A stretch of 64,000 bases of DNA from Nemophila menziesii (GCA_029959085.1 JARWIR010000031.1:4960001-5024000); one strand, 5' to 3'; shown: positions 33,857 to 46,970, numbered from the stretch's first letter. Notes: a model not told the origin generated them from the letters alone. Made by a program: numbers and translations.

Positions 33857-36838
33857 AGACCCCAAACTCAAACATTTGTCGTCCCGATAAAGTAAAACAA
33901 AAACAATGGTCTAAGGTGAATGCAGAAATGCAAAATCTAGTAAATGCACCCAAAGCAAAACTTAAGACAAATCTCATATAGTAAAAATTAGTAATTAATA
34001 TACACATACACTTATCATGAAAAAATCAAACTCAAATAATATCAATCTTAAAATTAACTTCACAATGCTAGAAAATTACGCGTGTACTTATCTTAATATG
34101 ATGGCTATAGGGTGTTCATTGATCCTCACTCGCTTTGAATGCTCCACTTAGTATACTCCCTATTAGCTGAATTATGAACTCACTATGCACCTAGGGATCA
34201 CGAGGACTTTACGGTTTTAGCGCAGGCTTAGGGACGGTGTGGTAAGTATATTTGGTAAATTTGAAGTGAGCTTTTGGTTATCTCCTCACTTATTATCAAC
34301 AACTGTCCACGAGCTTGAGTTTACACTCGAATAATGTTCTCACTCAATCCATTTGACGCATTAATTTAGCGTCCCCAAGTTAACCCAATACAAACTAAGA
34401 TGATTTCACAAAGATTCCACTTTGCCGGTTACTTTATTCTTTCTTTATTCTTTCTTTTTCATTTCTTTTCTCTTTTTTTGTACAGTCATAACCGGGTTCC
34501 CGGTTAGTGATGGCCAGGTTCCCGGTTGTCTACTGTTTTTGACAATTTTTTTTCACTTTTTTTTCCTTTTTTTTCAATCCCGGCAAAGGGTTACAAATTA
34601 TATATCATTAGAAATTGTGCCTCAATACAAACAGATAAGTTTCCTCCCAATGTAATTTCCCATATTTGAACCCACCACCCCAAACTCAAGCTCGAGACAG
34701 GTCTCAGGATCGTGATTCAAATGCGGGTCATATGGAAATGCCTAATAAACTAAGGGGATATGGGCTTATGTTGTGGCGACAAAAGAAAGGCTAAAGGCTC
34801 AAAATTGGGCTAAGAAGGATATAATTAATTCATGGGATAGAATGCTAAAAAGTCTCAAATGGCTAACAAAGAACTGCCCCTATCATTTTCCTAGTTACAT
34901 AGCTTGCCTATAGTTCATATCTAAGTGGGTTCTCTACTAATTTGAATCTCACGTTCTACAAACCAAACATTTTCCTTAAGTACAAGTTTACTTCTTTTGC
35001 ATTGTTCATTAATTCTTCAGACCAATTACCTATGTTTGCATGCAATCAAAGTGCGTTTTATACTAACTCCTAAAGTCCACTATTTACTATTATAGATTTG
35101 TCAAAAGTATGCTTAATGGGGACATTTAAAATATTCTACAGTCAAACACAACCCTCAACTAATTTTATTGAAAGAAATGAAAACACATAACACATAAAAT
35201 TGGGACGAGGCAACGAACCCCGCCGCAAACTAAAAAATGAGTCGTGTCCCCACGACTCGAAAAGACTAAATAATGCAAATAAACTAATATACACTACTAA
35301 ATGAGAAAGGATAGGAAAATATATCTGGATCGACACTAGGCCGATTATGTGTAGTCTCAGGTTGAGGTTCTGAATACTTCTTTATCAAGCTCTAAAGATC
35401 ATTACTTGTTGCATTCATCTTGAATAAAGTGTTCTTAATTACCACGAACTCTTTTGTCAAATTTACCAAGTTTTCATCTTTTCCTAGCTCTCTAAATCAT
35501 CATCTCTTCTACGAATTTCTTCCCTCAATACCCAATTTTCTTTCTTCATCATGTTCTTCGTACCTTTTCCAACCTTCATGGTCATCTCTGATGACCCCAA
35601 ACTCAAAGCTTCAAGAACTCTAAAGGTGTTGGATGAAATTTGTGATCTTGGTGTTCTTGAAGGTGTATGGATATGAATATTGGTGTATTCTGAGCTGGGT
35701 TATAAATATTTCAAGGTTTTGGAAAGGTTTAATGGATAAATTTTAAGCTTTGGTGAAGGAAAAATTTGGATTAAAGTGTGAATTCTTGTGTGTTTTCGGA
35801 AGATTTATGATATGATTGTGTGTTTGGAGGATATTTAGAGAGAAGGATTGATGATATTTTGGTGTTTTGATGATGGAATTTTGATGTTTTTGGAGCTTTG
35901 GTTCGTCATCAATGGTGTTTCATGTGTGGGAGGCCAAAGGAAAGGGAAAAATAAGGTTTTCTCAAGGTTTAGGTCAATTTTCGCCGACAGAAACCAGACT
36001 CCCGTTATTGGAAATCGGGTACCCAGTTTTGATTTTTTTTTTCAGATGCAAAAAGTAGGTCGCGTTCCCACCGCGGAGGTAAGAGAGTTGGCTTTTGAAA
36101 CCGAGTTCCCGACTTGTGAAAACGGGTTGGGTATTCTGCGCGAATAGCCAACTCGCCGGACACAAAGTGTTGTGTATTCGCGCATAAAATTTTCATCTTT
36201 TTTTTTTCGATTTCTAAATGCCTACACCTCGGATTCTTGCGAACTTTATACTCATTTTTATTGGAAATCGTGCTCCCAATCCATTGGACTACTCATAATT
36301 TCCATTGGAGGTACCATTGTTTCTCAAAATTCTGATTTCTTCCTTTTGCACCACGAATTGCATTTCCACCGCACAGGTCAGAAACTTTTAGATGTTCATT
36401 CGAACTTCTTGACTTCACCATTGGATAGAGCTCGAAATGTTATGTGGTTTAGGCACAAAGAAATCCGAATTCCGACATCCGAGCGTTCAGTTATGATCTT
36501 CTGAAGTTACTGATAACCGGGTTCCCGGTGGCTGTCGATGGGCGCGAATCCAGACGCACCAAATACCCTGTGTCTCCACCGCATAGGTCAGAAAGTTTGG
36601 GGGATACAGCTCCATAACCAGGTTCCCGGTTGTCTCCTGTTTTGACAACCAAATTTTTCATTCTTTTTCGCGCTACCTACCCCAAACTTAAAACCTTTAC
36701 TCTTGTAATCATCAAAAACACCAACCTTTCTCATTTCTTAAAAAACTAAACACTAATTAAATGAAAATTACTCTAATATACACTAATAATTTAAAAGACA
36801 TGAAATAAATAAAATAATATACAGTTGAAATGGCTTTT
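33857..36838 (-). other. Element A 3' non-coding region
   Basis: This is the stretch between the pol remnant and the 3' LTR. It corresponds to 54,146-57,799 of B and 43,726-47,006 of C, and keeps motifs shared by all of them (the CCGTCCCTAAGCC string; TTTGCCGGG near 34,570). It contains GC-rich palindromes such as CCGGGTTCCCGG at about 34,490-34,530 and 36,515-36,640. The plant-transposon-type ORF seen in B is missing here except possibly for a small C-terminal trace at 35,400-35,600. Scattered ORFs are not credible genes. Confidence 0.7.
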
Positions 36839-38250
36839 GTTTAACGTCGTTAAGCTCGACGGGTTACCTCATGCATCATTCCTTAACATAACCTCCCCAA
36901 CAGTGAGTGAGGTTATCAACATTTTCTATACAAAATTTTCATCCTTTGGCTTTGATTCCAACTAGTTTTTCAGAGATAATTTGTGTGACCGTGAATAGTC
37001 CATGCCAAGAACCCTTGGATTTCCGCACTTTTGGAGGAGGTTCAGGCCTTTTCAATGAGACTTCATCTCCCACTCTGATCTTCCCCTTCTTTCTTTCTTA
37101 GGTTCTTTTGGAACTTTCATGGCACGTTCCTTACCTTTCTTCTTCGCACGATCAAGGTGTGGGTTTTCTTTAGGATTTGGAGAAGATTTATTCGGTGGTT
37201 TCTTTCTTAGCTTTTTCTCCTCCATTCCTAAGATTTTCACTACCTTGGTTGGTTCTTTCTCTCCTTGTTCAATGGTCTCCAACCGGAAGCATTCCTCCTT
37301 GGAATCTGGAAACTTTATTGGCCTAAACACATTGAACTTTACCTCCTCGTCTTGGATACGCATGATAAATTCTCCATTCTCTACATCAATAAGAGTACGC
37401 CTAGTGGCTAGGATTGGTCTTCCCAAGATAATGGGGACATTCCTATCCGCGTCGTAATCAAGTATAATAAAATCAACAGGAAAAATTAAAGTACCTGCCT
37501 TGACAAGGACATCTTCTATTCTTCCCTCTGGATGTGCGAGGGATCTATCAGCCATCTGCAAGACCATAGAGGTCGGTTTCGCGTTTCCTATCTTCAACTT
37601 CTCAAAAATTTATCTATGCATGAGATTAATACTCGCACCCAAATCACGTAAAGCTTTCCCTTGCCATTCATCACCAATAGAAATAGGAATAGTGAAACTC
37701 CCAGGATCAAATAATTTAGGTGGCAACTTTCTTTGGCATATGGCACTACATTCTTCTAGCAGACCTATCATTTCATTCTCAAGATATTGACGTTTGTTGG
37801 CGAGAGCTCTTTTCAGGAATTTCGAATATTTCGGTACATCCTTGATAGCTTCTAAGAATGGTATGGTAATGTTAAGACCACTCACCATATTCAATAATTT
37901 CTGATATTCAGCTGTATCTCATTTTTTCTGAACTCTTGAAGGGAAAGGTGGAGTGGACGATTAACTTCCACCACAACATCTTTCTTCTTTGGCTTTTATG
38001 GATTTTTCTCAACTTCCACCTCAACTGTTTCTGATTCACCTTCTTTCTCCACCAAATCTTCCACCGTTTTTGTTTTTATAGTTGTTTCTTTTTCTTTCAT
38101 AACGGGAAAAGGTGGTGGTAGGAGCTTCTTACCACTTCTGAGCGAAATAGCATTACAATCTTTGTATTGGATAAGGGGCCTCTGTATTACTGGGTAGTTG
38201 TCCTTGTGGACGCCGCTGTAACTATTTTGCCATCTGAGCTATTTGGTTTT
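36839..38250 (-). pseudogene. Element A protease remnant joined to integrase C-terminal tail
   Basis: The protease core reads KALRDLGASINLM near 37,615-37,660 (active-site DLGAS) and later VPIILGRPILATRRTL near 37,400-37,450. After a Lys/Pro-rich linker of about 90 residues the frame passes to GKIRVGDEVSLKRPEPPPKV and then KGSWHGLFTVTQI...CWGGYVKE at about 36,874-37,075, the C-terminal tail of a Ty3/Gypsy integrase. No RT, RNase H or DDE core lies between. A stop follows NLMHR, and frame changes occur against gag. Confidence 0.8.
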
Positions 38251-39722
38251 CTAACATCTTAATCGCTGCTTCAGAAGCTTGCTGATTTTGGATCGATTGT
38301 GTTGAAGCGCGATTAATTTCTCTACATTTTGACCAAGATCACTCGTACCTTCTTGAGGTTGAGCAGCTAAAGCTTTCTGATTCATAGCTTCATTGTAGGT
38401 ATCTTGAGGAGGTTGTCTCTGAACTTGATTTTCGTAATTATGTCCCCCTCGATAGTTATTCTGTGGTCTTGGGTGATAGTTATTACCTTGGGGACGTGGC
38501 TGATATGCATAAGTAGGATTAGCTGTCCCACTTGGATTCGAATATTGGAAACCCGGATGGTTTCTATTTGGTTGATATCCTTGACCACCTGAATTGTAGT
38601 TCCCTTGGTTGGAAACAAACATTACCGACTCTTGATTGTTTTGACAATTCTCCCATTCATGATCATGTACACCACAATAAGAACATCCATATATTTCCTG
38701 TGTAACATTAACATCTGATCTCCTACCTGAAAACCCTTCTTTAACAGCTAAAGTAAGCTATTTCAATTGCTGCAATAATGTATTCTTCAATTTATTCTCT
38801 AATGAAGAGACTTTCTCATCAATTACAACATTAATTTCTCTTCTACCTCGGATAGGTGTTCTCACTGTATTCCAACCTTGCTCATTCTTCACCGTTTTAT
38901 TCAAAATAATCTTTGCATGTGTTGGAGCTACCTGTAAGAATCCACCACCACATAGTAAATCGAGTTCTTTTCTTGATCCTCCATCAAGTCCTTTATAATA
39001 TATCTTCATCTGTTGTGGTTCTGTAAGGCCATAATCAGGAACTCTTCTCAAACACAACTGAAATCTTGTCCAACATTTTCCCAAAGATTCTTCTTGTTCT
39101 TGTACAAATGATGTTAAATCAACATGTGCATCTAATCTCATGTTACACGGATAGTAACGATCAAAAAATGATGTTTGTAGCTCATCCCAATTGTTTATTG
39201 CTCTCGGTTCTTGTGAATCATGCCACTCACTAGCTGCGTCTATCACGAAAAATATGAAGTTTGCATAATACATCTGTTCTCTTGTTACTCCTTGCATTAT
39301 ATATGCATCAAAGATTTTCATAAACTTCTGTACTGCATGGATTTGATCTTCTCTAGCTACTCCTCTAAAGTTTCTGAAATCTCTGAATTTAGTTATCATA
39401 CCAGGATCGCATCTATATCTTGCGAATTAATATCTGGAGGACCAATACCTAGGGCAGGAGCATGATATGGAATTTGTTCAGGACCTTGTAAAAATCATGG
39501 ATCATTGAACATTTGAGGTTGAACTTGTTGAACATGAGGTTGAACATTATCTTCTTCATCCATTTCTGCTTCTCTGGCTAATCTTTCTCTTTCTTCCTTT
39601 TCTTCTTTCTTTCTTTTGTTTGCAAGTCTGATTAATATCTTAGGATTATCGAGCATACACCAAAACCGTAAACCTGAAAAAGGAAGAACAAACAAAGCGT
39701 AAATCTGAAAATAAAAATACAA
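38251..39722 (-). pseudogene. Element A Gag with zinc knuckle
   Basis: The body at 38,758-39,399 is a Ty3/Gypsy retrotransposon-gag domain (KFMKIFDAY, ASEWHDSQE, SFFDRYYP, ESLGKCWTRF). After a stop, the same frame gives CSYCGVHDHEWENC (C-x2-C-x4-H-x4-C) near 38,650-38,690, followed by an Asn/Gln/Pro-rich tail. The N-terminal part is open at 39,495-39,722 in another frame. Gag packages element RNA. Confidence 0.85.
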
Positions 39723-39762
39723 TTAATCACCAAAGGATAAACACCGGTGTCACACTCTACCG

Positions 39763-39780
39763 TCCCCGGCAGCGGCGCCA
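39763..39780 (-). promoter_or_regulatory. Primer-binding site of element A (tRNA-Asp type)
   Basis: On the minus strand it reads TGGCGCCGCTGCCGGGGA, six bases after the LTR end CACCA. It is complementary, with one change, to the 3' end of plant tRNA-Asp, the primer typical of Athila elements. Confidence 0.9.
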
Positions 39781-39786
39781 AAAACT

Positions 39787-40481
39787 TGGTGGGTCCTTGT
39801 GTGTTATAAAATAATATGATTAAGATTAAGGACTCACAAACCGCAAATGTACGGTTGTCCAAGTAGTAAACCGATAAATCAGATTCGTTCTCAGAGACGG
39901 ATTAGGTACAACTCAAGTGTGAATCAAATATTAGATTAATTGCACGTACAAAAAAGTAAAAGATATAAAGTTTGTTTGGTTTTTGTTTTATAACTAAAGT
40001 GCAAGAAAATAAATTACTAAAATGAATTACTGAAATAAAATAAAGCAAAGAAAAAGATGTAGACGCAAGATGAGAATGGTACTTGAGTCTCGCAAGGGAT
40101 CTACCTATATTTATATAATTAATGTTTCTGTTTAAGGGCTGAATCGGTATTTAAGTATTAGTCGGGACTCTATAATCTCCTAAACCTCGTCAGGGTGGAC
40201 TTAGGAGCTATCATACGGTATTATAAACCCCGTCAGGGAGATTATACCTACTTTCGAATGGTTTTAGTCTCTTACCCAATTAGATATTGGTTAGTCAAGC
40301 CTGTCAAGGTCATTGGCGAATATCAACGACTATTACCTAGGTATGTATTTAAGCCCCCCGTCGAGGTGATCATTACGCCACTATAATGAATAGCCTAAAT
40401 ACTCAATCCTATTTCTAATTGGCCAGAATATAAATAGTAATCAAAATGCGATAATTGTCAATACAAAATACCCAATTCAAT
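39787..40481 (-). repeat. 5' LTR of element A, inner part
   Basis: It matches 32,361-33,060 of the 3' LTR and stops at TCAAT (40,477-40,481), where element B inserted. The LTR resumes at 59,336. Confidence 0.92.
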
Positions 40482-41631
40482 TGATGTCTCCTCATTTTTG
40501 ATAGATTAATGTTAGGATGAGACATCATTTTTAGTGATTTAGAAGTCTTTAATGTCGATTTTCTTGAGAAATAGTGCACTTTCCTATTTTGAGTCTTGAT
40601 TTAGTAAAATAATATTTTTAGAGCATATTGGGTTTAATTGTTTATTTAGTGTGTAGATTTAAAGATAATTATGGAGCTTAATTAGAGTCCAAGTCAAAGA
40701 CTACAACTTATGGAAAGAGATTAGCATGGTAATTGGAGATAAGGAAACAAAAGCTAAAAAAAATGGAAAAGGAAAAGCTGCCTAAATCTGGGATTCTGCA
40801 GCACACGCCTAAAGAAGTGCTATTTACCCCAAGAAATAGGCCGATTTTGGTAATTTCCTTTCATAGGGACAAAGATAATTCTGTTACGATTCTTTTGGTA
40901 TCTTATGGAGCTCAAACCAACCAATGACGAAGAAGATATGCTCAAAACGGTTCAGCAGTGTTTATCTTTATTTCCATATGAATTTGAGTTGGGCTAGGAG
41001 TCCAATACTTTATCTCTTCCTCAAGAAAACGAATTAGGTCTTCTAAACACCTATAAATACACCCTTATATCACTTGTAAATCATCCTTGCTTAGAAAAAC
41101 CTTATAATTATTCCTTAGTCATTGTAGAGAGCAAGATGATGTCTTTTGTAATTTCTTTTAGTTTATTTCCTTCAGATATGAACTAAACTCCCCATAGCTT
41201 GGGTTTTGCATAATGCATAATCTATGAATTCTAATTCTTCTATCTAAGTTTCTTTGGGAATTATATGTTTTAATCTGATATTAGCTTCTTACTTAATATT
41301 TGTTTATGTGTTTTGATTTATTGTCTTTCCTAGAACTGATCACTTTAGGATTGTTTTAATAGTAGTTAGATGGTCTCCTTGACAGGGTGTTTAACTATTG
41401 AACCACCAAATAATGTCTAGTGTCGATATTAGTTCTGACAAAACATGATTCTAACTAGATACTCATTAGGGTTTGTTTTAATCACCATATCACCAATTGA
41501 TTGTTGCGATTGCTTAGAGCCTTAGTAGCGTTTGATAACCCTATTCTAAACCACGTCTTGGTTGTGCCGTAGCCCCCTTAGTCGCTCTTAATGTCTAAGG
41601 TATGGGAATTTAGAATCCTGACTAAGTATAC
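40482..41631 (+). repeat. 5' LTR of element B, left part
   Basis: 1150 bp starting TGATGTCTCCTCAT, with the terminal inverted repeat TGATGTCTC / GAGACATCA and a TATAAATA box at 41,052-41,059. It ends at TATAC (41,627-41,631), where C inserted, and continues at 49,137. Confidence 0.94.
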
Positions 41632-42245
41632 TGATGTCTCCTCATTTGTGATAATATAATATAATTCTGAGACATCATTTTAGGCTTATTTATTAGTTTA
41701 TAGGTTGAATTGAGCTTAGTTTAGTGCACTTTCCTATTTTGGGTCTTGATTTAGTAATATAATATTTTTAGAGCATATTGGGTTTAATTGTTTATTTAGT
41801 GTGAAGCTTTAAAGATAATTATGGATATTAATTAGAGTCCAAGTCAAAGACTACAACATATGGAAAGAGATTTACATGGTAATTGGAGATAAAGGAAACA
41901 AAGGCTAAAAACATGAAATGGAAAAGCTGCCTATATCTGAATTTCTGCAGCAACGCCTAAATAAGTGGTAATTACTCCTACAAGGAAGACGATTTTGGAA
42001 GATTCCTTTCATAGGGACATAGATAATTCTGTGACGATTCTTTTGGTATATTATGGAGCTCAAACCGACCAATAACGAAGAAGATATGCCCAAACGGTCC
42101 AGCAGTGTTTATCTTTATCTCCTTACGAATTTGAGTTGGGCTTGGAGTCTATTACTTGGTCTTTCCTCCAAGAAACGAATTAGGTCAACCTATACACTAT
42201 AAATACAGCCTCTTAACACTCTTAAATCAACCTTAGGCCACACCA
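41632..42245 (+). repeat. 5' LTR of element C, short form (614 bp)
   Basis: It runs TGATGTCTCC to CCTTAGGCCACACCA. The TATAAATA box is at 42,198-42,205, only about 40 bases before the LTR end; in B over 900 bases follow the box. Almost all sequence downstream of the TATA box (presumed R and U5) is missing. Confidence 0.9.
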
Positions 42246-42251
42246 AGTTTT

Positions 42252-42269
42252 TGGCGCCGCTGCCGGGGA
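42252..42269 (+). promoter_or_regulatory. Primer-binding site of element C
   Basis: TGGCGCCGCTGCCGGGGA, six bases after the LTR end. It is identical to the sites of A and B (tRNA-Asp type). Confidence 0.92.
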
Positions 42270-42400
42270 CTACATCGTTAGTCCTTGTGCAATTATCTTG
42301 TGCTTTTATTTTAGGTAGTTCTATTTTACGCTTTTCTTTTTAGTTTTTGTTTTACAGATTTTTTTTAGGCGAGAGCATATTTATTAGGAGATAAAGGGAA

Positions 42401-43660
42401 GTGTCGTTTTATTGGATCCTACAAAAGCTAATTATGGAGTACATTCTCGAAACCAAGAGAAGTTGGCAGATTCAATCAGAAAAACAAAAAGAGACTTTAG
42501 AATCTCTAAAGCTCAAAGAGTTAAACCAACAACTTGAGGAATTACGAGAACAATCGCGAAAACTAGCTCAAAGGAATCTAGTACATACCTCACCTTCATG
42601 TCCTAGTTGTGGAGCAAGAGATCACTCGTGGGAATATTGCATGAATAATCCAGCCTCAATTTCCTTCATGCCTTATCAAAGAGACCATTATTATGATGGT
42701 TATTATCAATCCCAAGGAAATTACGCTGATTATCAGCCCCCACAAAATTACAATTGGGTCGGAGATCAACAGACTTATTATCATAATAACCATTATCATG
42801 ATGATTATTATCAACCACGACCACAATCTTACTATCCTCCACAACCTATCTATCAAGAAGCGCCGATTTATAATGAAGCTTGTCAAGAACCACCTCCTTA
42901 TTCAATGCAGCAAACCGTACAAGAACAACCTTCGAGTTCGAATTCAACCATGGCTAAGATAATGAACCTAAAGTAAGATATGGAGATTAGGCAGCAAGAA
43001 TTCCAAAACTCACAGAATGCGCTTAAGAAGATGGAGCAGACAGTGTCACAAATGGTCAATAAACTTCAAACCTTTGCAAAAGGGCAACTCCGAAGTGATA
43101 CTAGTGCTCCAGAAAACAAAGTTTGTCATGCAGTTGAATTACGAAGTGGAAAACAACTACCTCCACCAAGACCAGAACCAGAACCAGTCCCTATTCCAGA
43201 AACGGGGGGAGAAGAAACAACAGAAGATACAGTCGAAGAGGTAGTTGAACAAAAAAGTGTCCAAGAGAAGACACCAGAAAAGAAAGAGAGCCCAGTGGTA
43301 ACCAACACATGTCCTCCTCCACCATTCCCTTCACGTGTCAGAAAGGACAATGACCTGGAATTCAAGAAGTTCGTTGACATGGTGAACAAGTTAGAGATTA
43401 AAATACCGTTTGTAGAAGCTCTCAAGAGAATGCCGAAATATCTAAAATTCATGAAGGACATTCTTTCTAACAAACGAAGTTTAGAAACCAAAAAGATGAA
43501 TGGATTGCCAGAGGAGTGTAGTGCTACAAATGAATTAGAGCTACCACAAGAAACACCCATTCCCACGAAATCTTGGATGGCACCATCCATGATTATGAAG
43601 AATCGAGCTGAAAAGTTCGTGGGAATTAGAGGCAAAGGGTGGAAATTTCGTCATCCTTAA
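42401..43660 (+). pseudogene. Element C Gag C-terminal remnant with integrase-tail trace
   Basis: A single frame, interrupted only by TAA at 42,974, encodes a Glu/Lys/Gln-rich coiled-coil stretch. The knuckle CPSCGARDHSWEYC (C-x2-C-x4-H-x4-C) follows near residues 66-80, then a Tyr/His/Pro/Gln-rich segment and a charged region with ECSATNELELPQ. It ends in a short SWM.P...IR.KG segment that aligns with the integrase tail of B. The central Gag domain upstream and everything between protease and integrase tail are deleted. Confidence 0.8.
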
Positions 43661-43668
43661 TCGAGGTA

Positions 43669-43725
43669 ACACGTCTAACTTTAAAAGACGTTAAACAAAA
43701 GTGCTGTACGGGAGACAACCCGTAG
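43669..43725 (+). promoter_or_regulatory. Paired hairpins after the pol remnant, element C
   Basis: ACGTCT and AGACGT pair across a short loop. They are followed by GTTAAACAAAAG and then TACGGG / CCCGTA around AGACAA. The same block follows the integrase tail in B (54,075-54,145) and, partly, in A (36,839-36,870). Its role is unknown. Confidence 0.65.
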
Positions 43726-43889
43726 TTTTTTTATATATTATGTCTTTTACGTTTTTAGTTTATATTTAATTTAGTTAATTATAGTTGATATTGCATATTT
43801 GAGAAAGGTATTAGTGTTTTTGATGCTTAGGTATTGGAGAAATCGAGTTCGGGAGGAGAAATAAAAAATTTTGGAAAATTCTGACCATC

Positions 43890-44455
43890 AGAGCGGTATA
43901 CCGGACCTCAGCCCTGGTATACCGGAGAGGACAAAAACCCGTGACACGGGTAGGTAGCTCGGGTTTTATACCGAGAAGAAAAAAGATTAATTCGATGGGT
44001 CCGGTATACCGGACGATATCCCCGGTATACCGCTGGAGCAAAAACCCGTGCCACGGGTTACTAGCGCGTGTATTTTAACAAGACGAAAATTTTTGAGCAT
44101 CAGATGTTCCGGTATACCGGGCCCCATGGCCGGTATACCGCCCACACTCGCTGTGTCAAAAAAAAAATTGACACAATCTGAGAAAACTTCGGCAAGTCAT
44201 ATCTTTGCGCTCGGATGTCGGAATCAGGTGATCTTTGAGCCTAAACTGCATAACTTTTCGAGATCTAGCTGTTGGGGAGATTTTCGTTCCCGACCGGTAT
44301 ACAGGCCAGAATCCCGGTATGCCGGCCAGAAAAACCCGTGCCACGGGGTGTCACCACGCGTTTTATGCCGAGAGGAAAAATTTCGAAAGCCAGAACTCTG
44401 GTATACCGGGCCCCACGGCCGGTATACCGCCCGGAACTGCTGGAGAGAGAATAAA
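43890..44455. repeat. GC-rich palindrome array, element C (CCGGTATACCGG type)
   Basis: Ten copies of GGTATACC or one-base variants occur as five pairs, near 43,892-43,925, 44,000-44,035, 44,108-44,142, 44,295-44,325 and 44,398-44,432. Several are the perfect 12-base palindrome CCGGTATACCGG. Between pairs, ACCCGTGCCACGGGT-type inverted repeats recur. ORFs across the array are artefacts. Confidence 0.9.
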
Positions 44456-44989
44456 AAGCACGTTTTTCAGGTTATAAGGGTGAGGAGGTTGCTCTATTAC
44501 GAATTTTTCAATCCTTAAGCTTCTCCTTCTTCCGCAAAACTCTCCCAACTCCTTTAAAGCTTCATAAAACCTTCCCTAATCATCAAAACACTACCCAATC
44601 ACCATAAAAACACATCCAATTCATTCTCCACATCATTACAAAGAAGATTCAACCACCCATATATTACCAAAACACCTTGAATCCAAGAATCAAAAGCTTA
44701 AATTTCAAAAATTCATCCTACAATTTCTTAAATCCAAGCCAATCCATGAAGAATCCATCTTACCCACATAGAGAATCATAATCAAATCACCCTTCCTAAC
44801 CCAAATTAAGCTTGTACAACAAATAATCAAGAGTTTCAAATTTCAAGAGTTGTTAAAGCTTTGAGTTGGGGGGTCAATTGAGATGATTAAGAGAATATAA
44901 ACATTATTTACTGTAAGGGAGATGAAGAAAAGCAAGGTATTGGGTTAGTTGAGAAGAAATCAAGTGAGAAAAGTCCTAGTTCCAATTCA

Positions 44990-45455
44990 AAGGGTAAAAC
45001 AAGTCAAGAGAAGAGAGGTTAGCATGCTGTGTTGATTCAATGGGCAAAAAGACTCCAACTTTAGTGAAGAAGACAACACAACCTCTACAAACCAACGACC
45101 CTACACCCGAAGAAAAAGAGAAAGCTTCAATGGCCATGATAGCTTCTCCGAAGTAACAATTAAAGGAACTACCTTTTTCTTATAAGATAGTATTTGAAGA
45201 AGAAGTTGAAGGAGAATACATGAAGGTTCATGGAGATTTGGAATGCTTGGGTTGTTTGTGAATTGTATTTTGTAAGGAGACGAAGAAGATGTGGCACAGT
45301 TGATCTATGAGGAGGTGATACGAATTTTCGATCTCTCCCATGACGTTATATAATGCAATATCCTATTATGATCACGTGTCCTGAACGAAAAGCGAATAAG
45401 AAGTTGGGTGAAGAAGATACATTAGATTTAATCCGAGTATAGATAAGGCGAGGTG
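44990..45455 (+). pseudogene. Ruin of the downstream ORF, element C
   Basis: Pieces align with the ORF of element B at 55,260-56,300, for example the stretches around KELPF.YK.VFEEEVEG and VAQLIYEEVIR. A large internal deletion near 45,240 and several frameshifts remove most of the domain. Confidence 0.7.
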
Positions 45456-46970
45456 ATAGCCTCGAAGAGTATGTTTTCTTTCTTCCCTACCATTTCTTTA
45501 TGTGCAATATGTCTGCTAATTTTAAATTTTATTTTTTTCTTGAGTCTTTATCGATTCGTGGGGACACGGCTCATTTTTGAGTTGGGGGTGGGGATTCGTT
45601 GTCCTCATCTTCCTTTTTGTTTTTGCATAAAATTTAATTTTTTTTTTGGGTTGAAATAGGCATAGAATATCTTTGAATGTACCTATTGAGCATGATTTAA
45701 TGATAGTAGGTAGTATGTTTTTGAAAGATGTCATAAAGATGTTTAGTTTGCATGTATGAAAACAGGAAATAAAAGATAGAAAAGTTAATAAGCAATGCTA
45801 AGAAGTTACGTTGAAACTTAGGGATAGTTATTTGGTGTGTAGAACGTGAGGTTTAAAATTAGTTGAAAACCCGCTTATCTATGAACTAATAGTGAAAAAG
45901 TAACGAAATCCGGTAGTTAGAAAAATGAATAAGGCAATTAATCATGATTAAAACACTTGAAGCTTTTTATACTTTCTCACCCTTTTACTTGATTATTGTT
46001 ATTATTTATCCGTCTTAGCCCCTCTGAGCCTTTCTAAATCCTTTTATTTAACCACATTATAATCCATACCCTTAGTTTGTAGGACTTATCTATATGACCC
46101 GCACTCGAATCGCAAAACCTGAAACAATTCGTTTTAGAGCTTGAGTTTGGGGTGGTGGGTTTCATCATTAGGGACATTGGGTTTGGGTATTATATTTGTG
46201 ATTTTATTGATGGTGAAATTGTTATTATTGTAACCCTTTTCCGGGGTAATAGTGAATGAAAAAGAAGCTACGAGCTAAATTTGCCAACAAGGGCATAAAA
46301 AGAATGAATATATATAGGAAAAAATAGCATGATATCTCGAACATCAAAAAGAGAATCATAGCTATCTAAAATGAAAAAAATGATTTGAAATGAAAATATA
46401 TATTCGGACCGGCAAAGTGGAATATTATATCATCAAAGGTTTTAATTGGGATTATTGGGGATGCAAATCAAAAGCATCAATAAATTGGTTTGAGTGAGAA
46501 CATCTTCGAGTGAAAACTCAAGCTCTAGGGCGATTCGTTGATGGGTAGTGAGGAGAGAGCCAAAAGCTTACTTTTCATTATCCAAATATATGATATCGTC
46601 CCTAAGCCAAATTATAACCCAAGACCTTAGGATTTCTAACTGCTTGGTGGAGAAACAATTGAGCTATTAGGTAGTAGGTAAGTGGTAAGTGGACCATTGG
46701 ATGCTATATTGGGACCTATGAACAACATACAGCCATTAACATGAACTAAGTTATCATCCTCTCCTTCTGGCATTGCGAAATTCATCTGGACTTGAATTTA
46801 TGGATTGTTGATTACATGTGTATTAAGCATACTTGTGCATTATTTCTTGATCATTACTACATGAGACTTTTTAGATTTTTTGCTCTAGGATCATTCATTA
46901 TGTTCTGTTCTTATTCTCCTCCTACTTCTTCTTCTTGTTTATTTGACTACCCTATTGTTCTTTACTTTTA
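45456..46970 (+). other. Element C 3' non-coding region
   Basis: It is collinear with 56,290-57,763 of B and contains the GTGAGGAGAGAGCCAAAAGC and CCGTCCCTAAGCC strings shared with A and E. No gene is seen; ORFs such as 45,453-45,659 and 46,792-46,995 have no recognised domain. Confidence 0.75.

Noticed and set aside
36172..36504. 110-codon ORF in the A non-coding region
   Set aside because: No domain; the region aligns with non-coding parts of B and C.
40733..40927. A conserved small ORF (KMEKEKLPKSGILQHTPKEV) repeated at 58,044-58,244
   Set aside because: Both copies are U3 of the same beta LTR; similarity follows from LTR identity, and other LTR copies have stops.
44048..44548. ORFs of up to 156 codons across the CCGGTATACCGG array
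   Set aside because: They are open on both strands only because of repeat composition; the peptides are repeats of Gly/Pro/Arg/Tyr strings.
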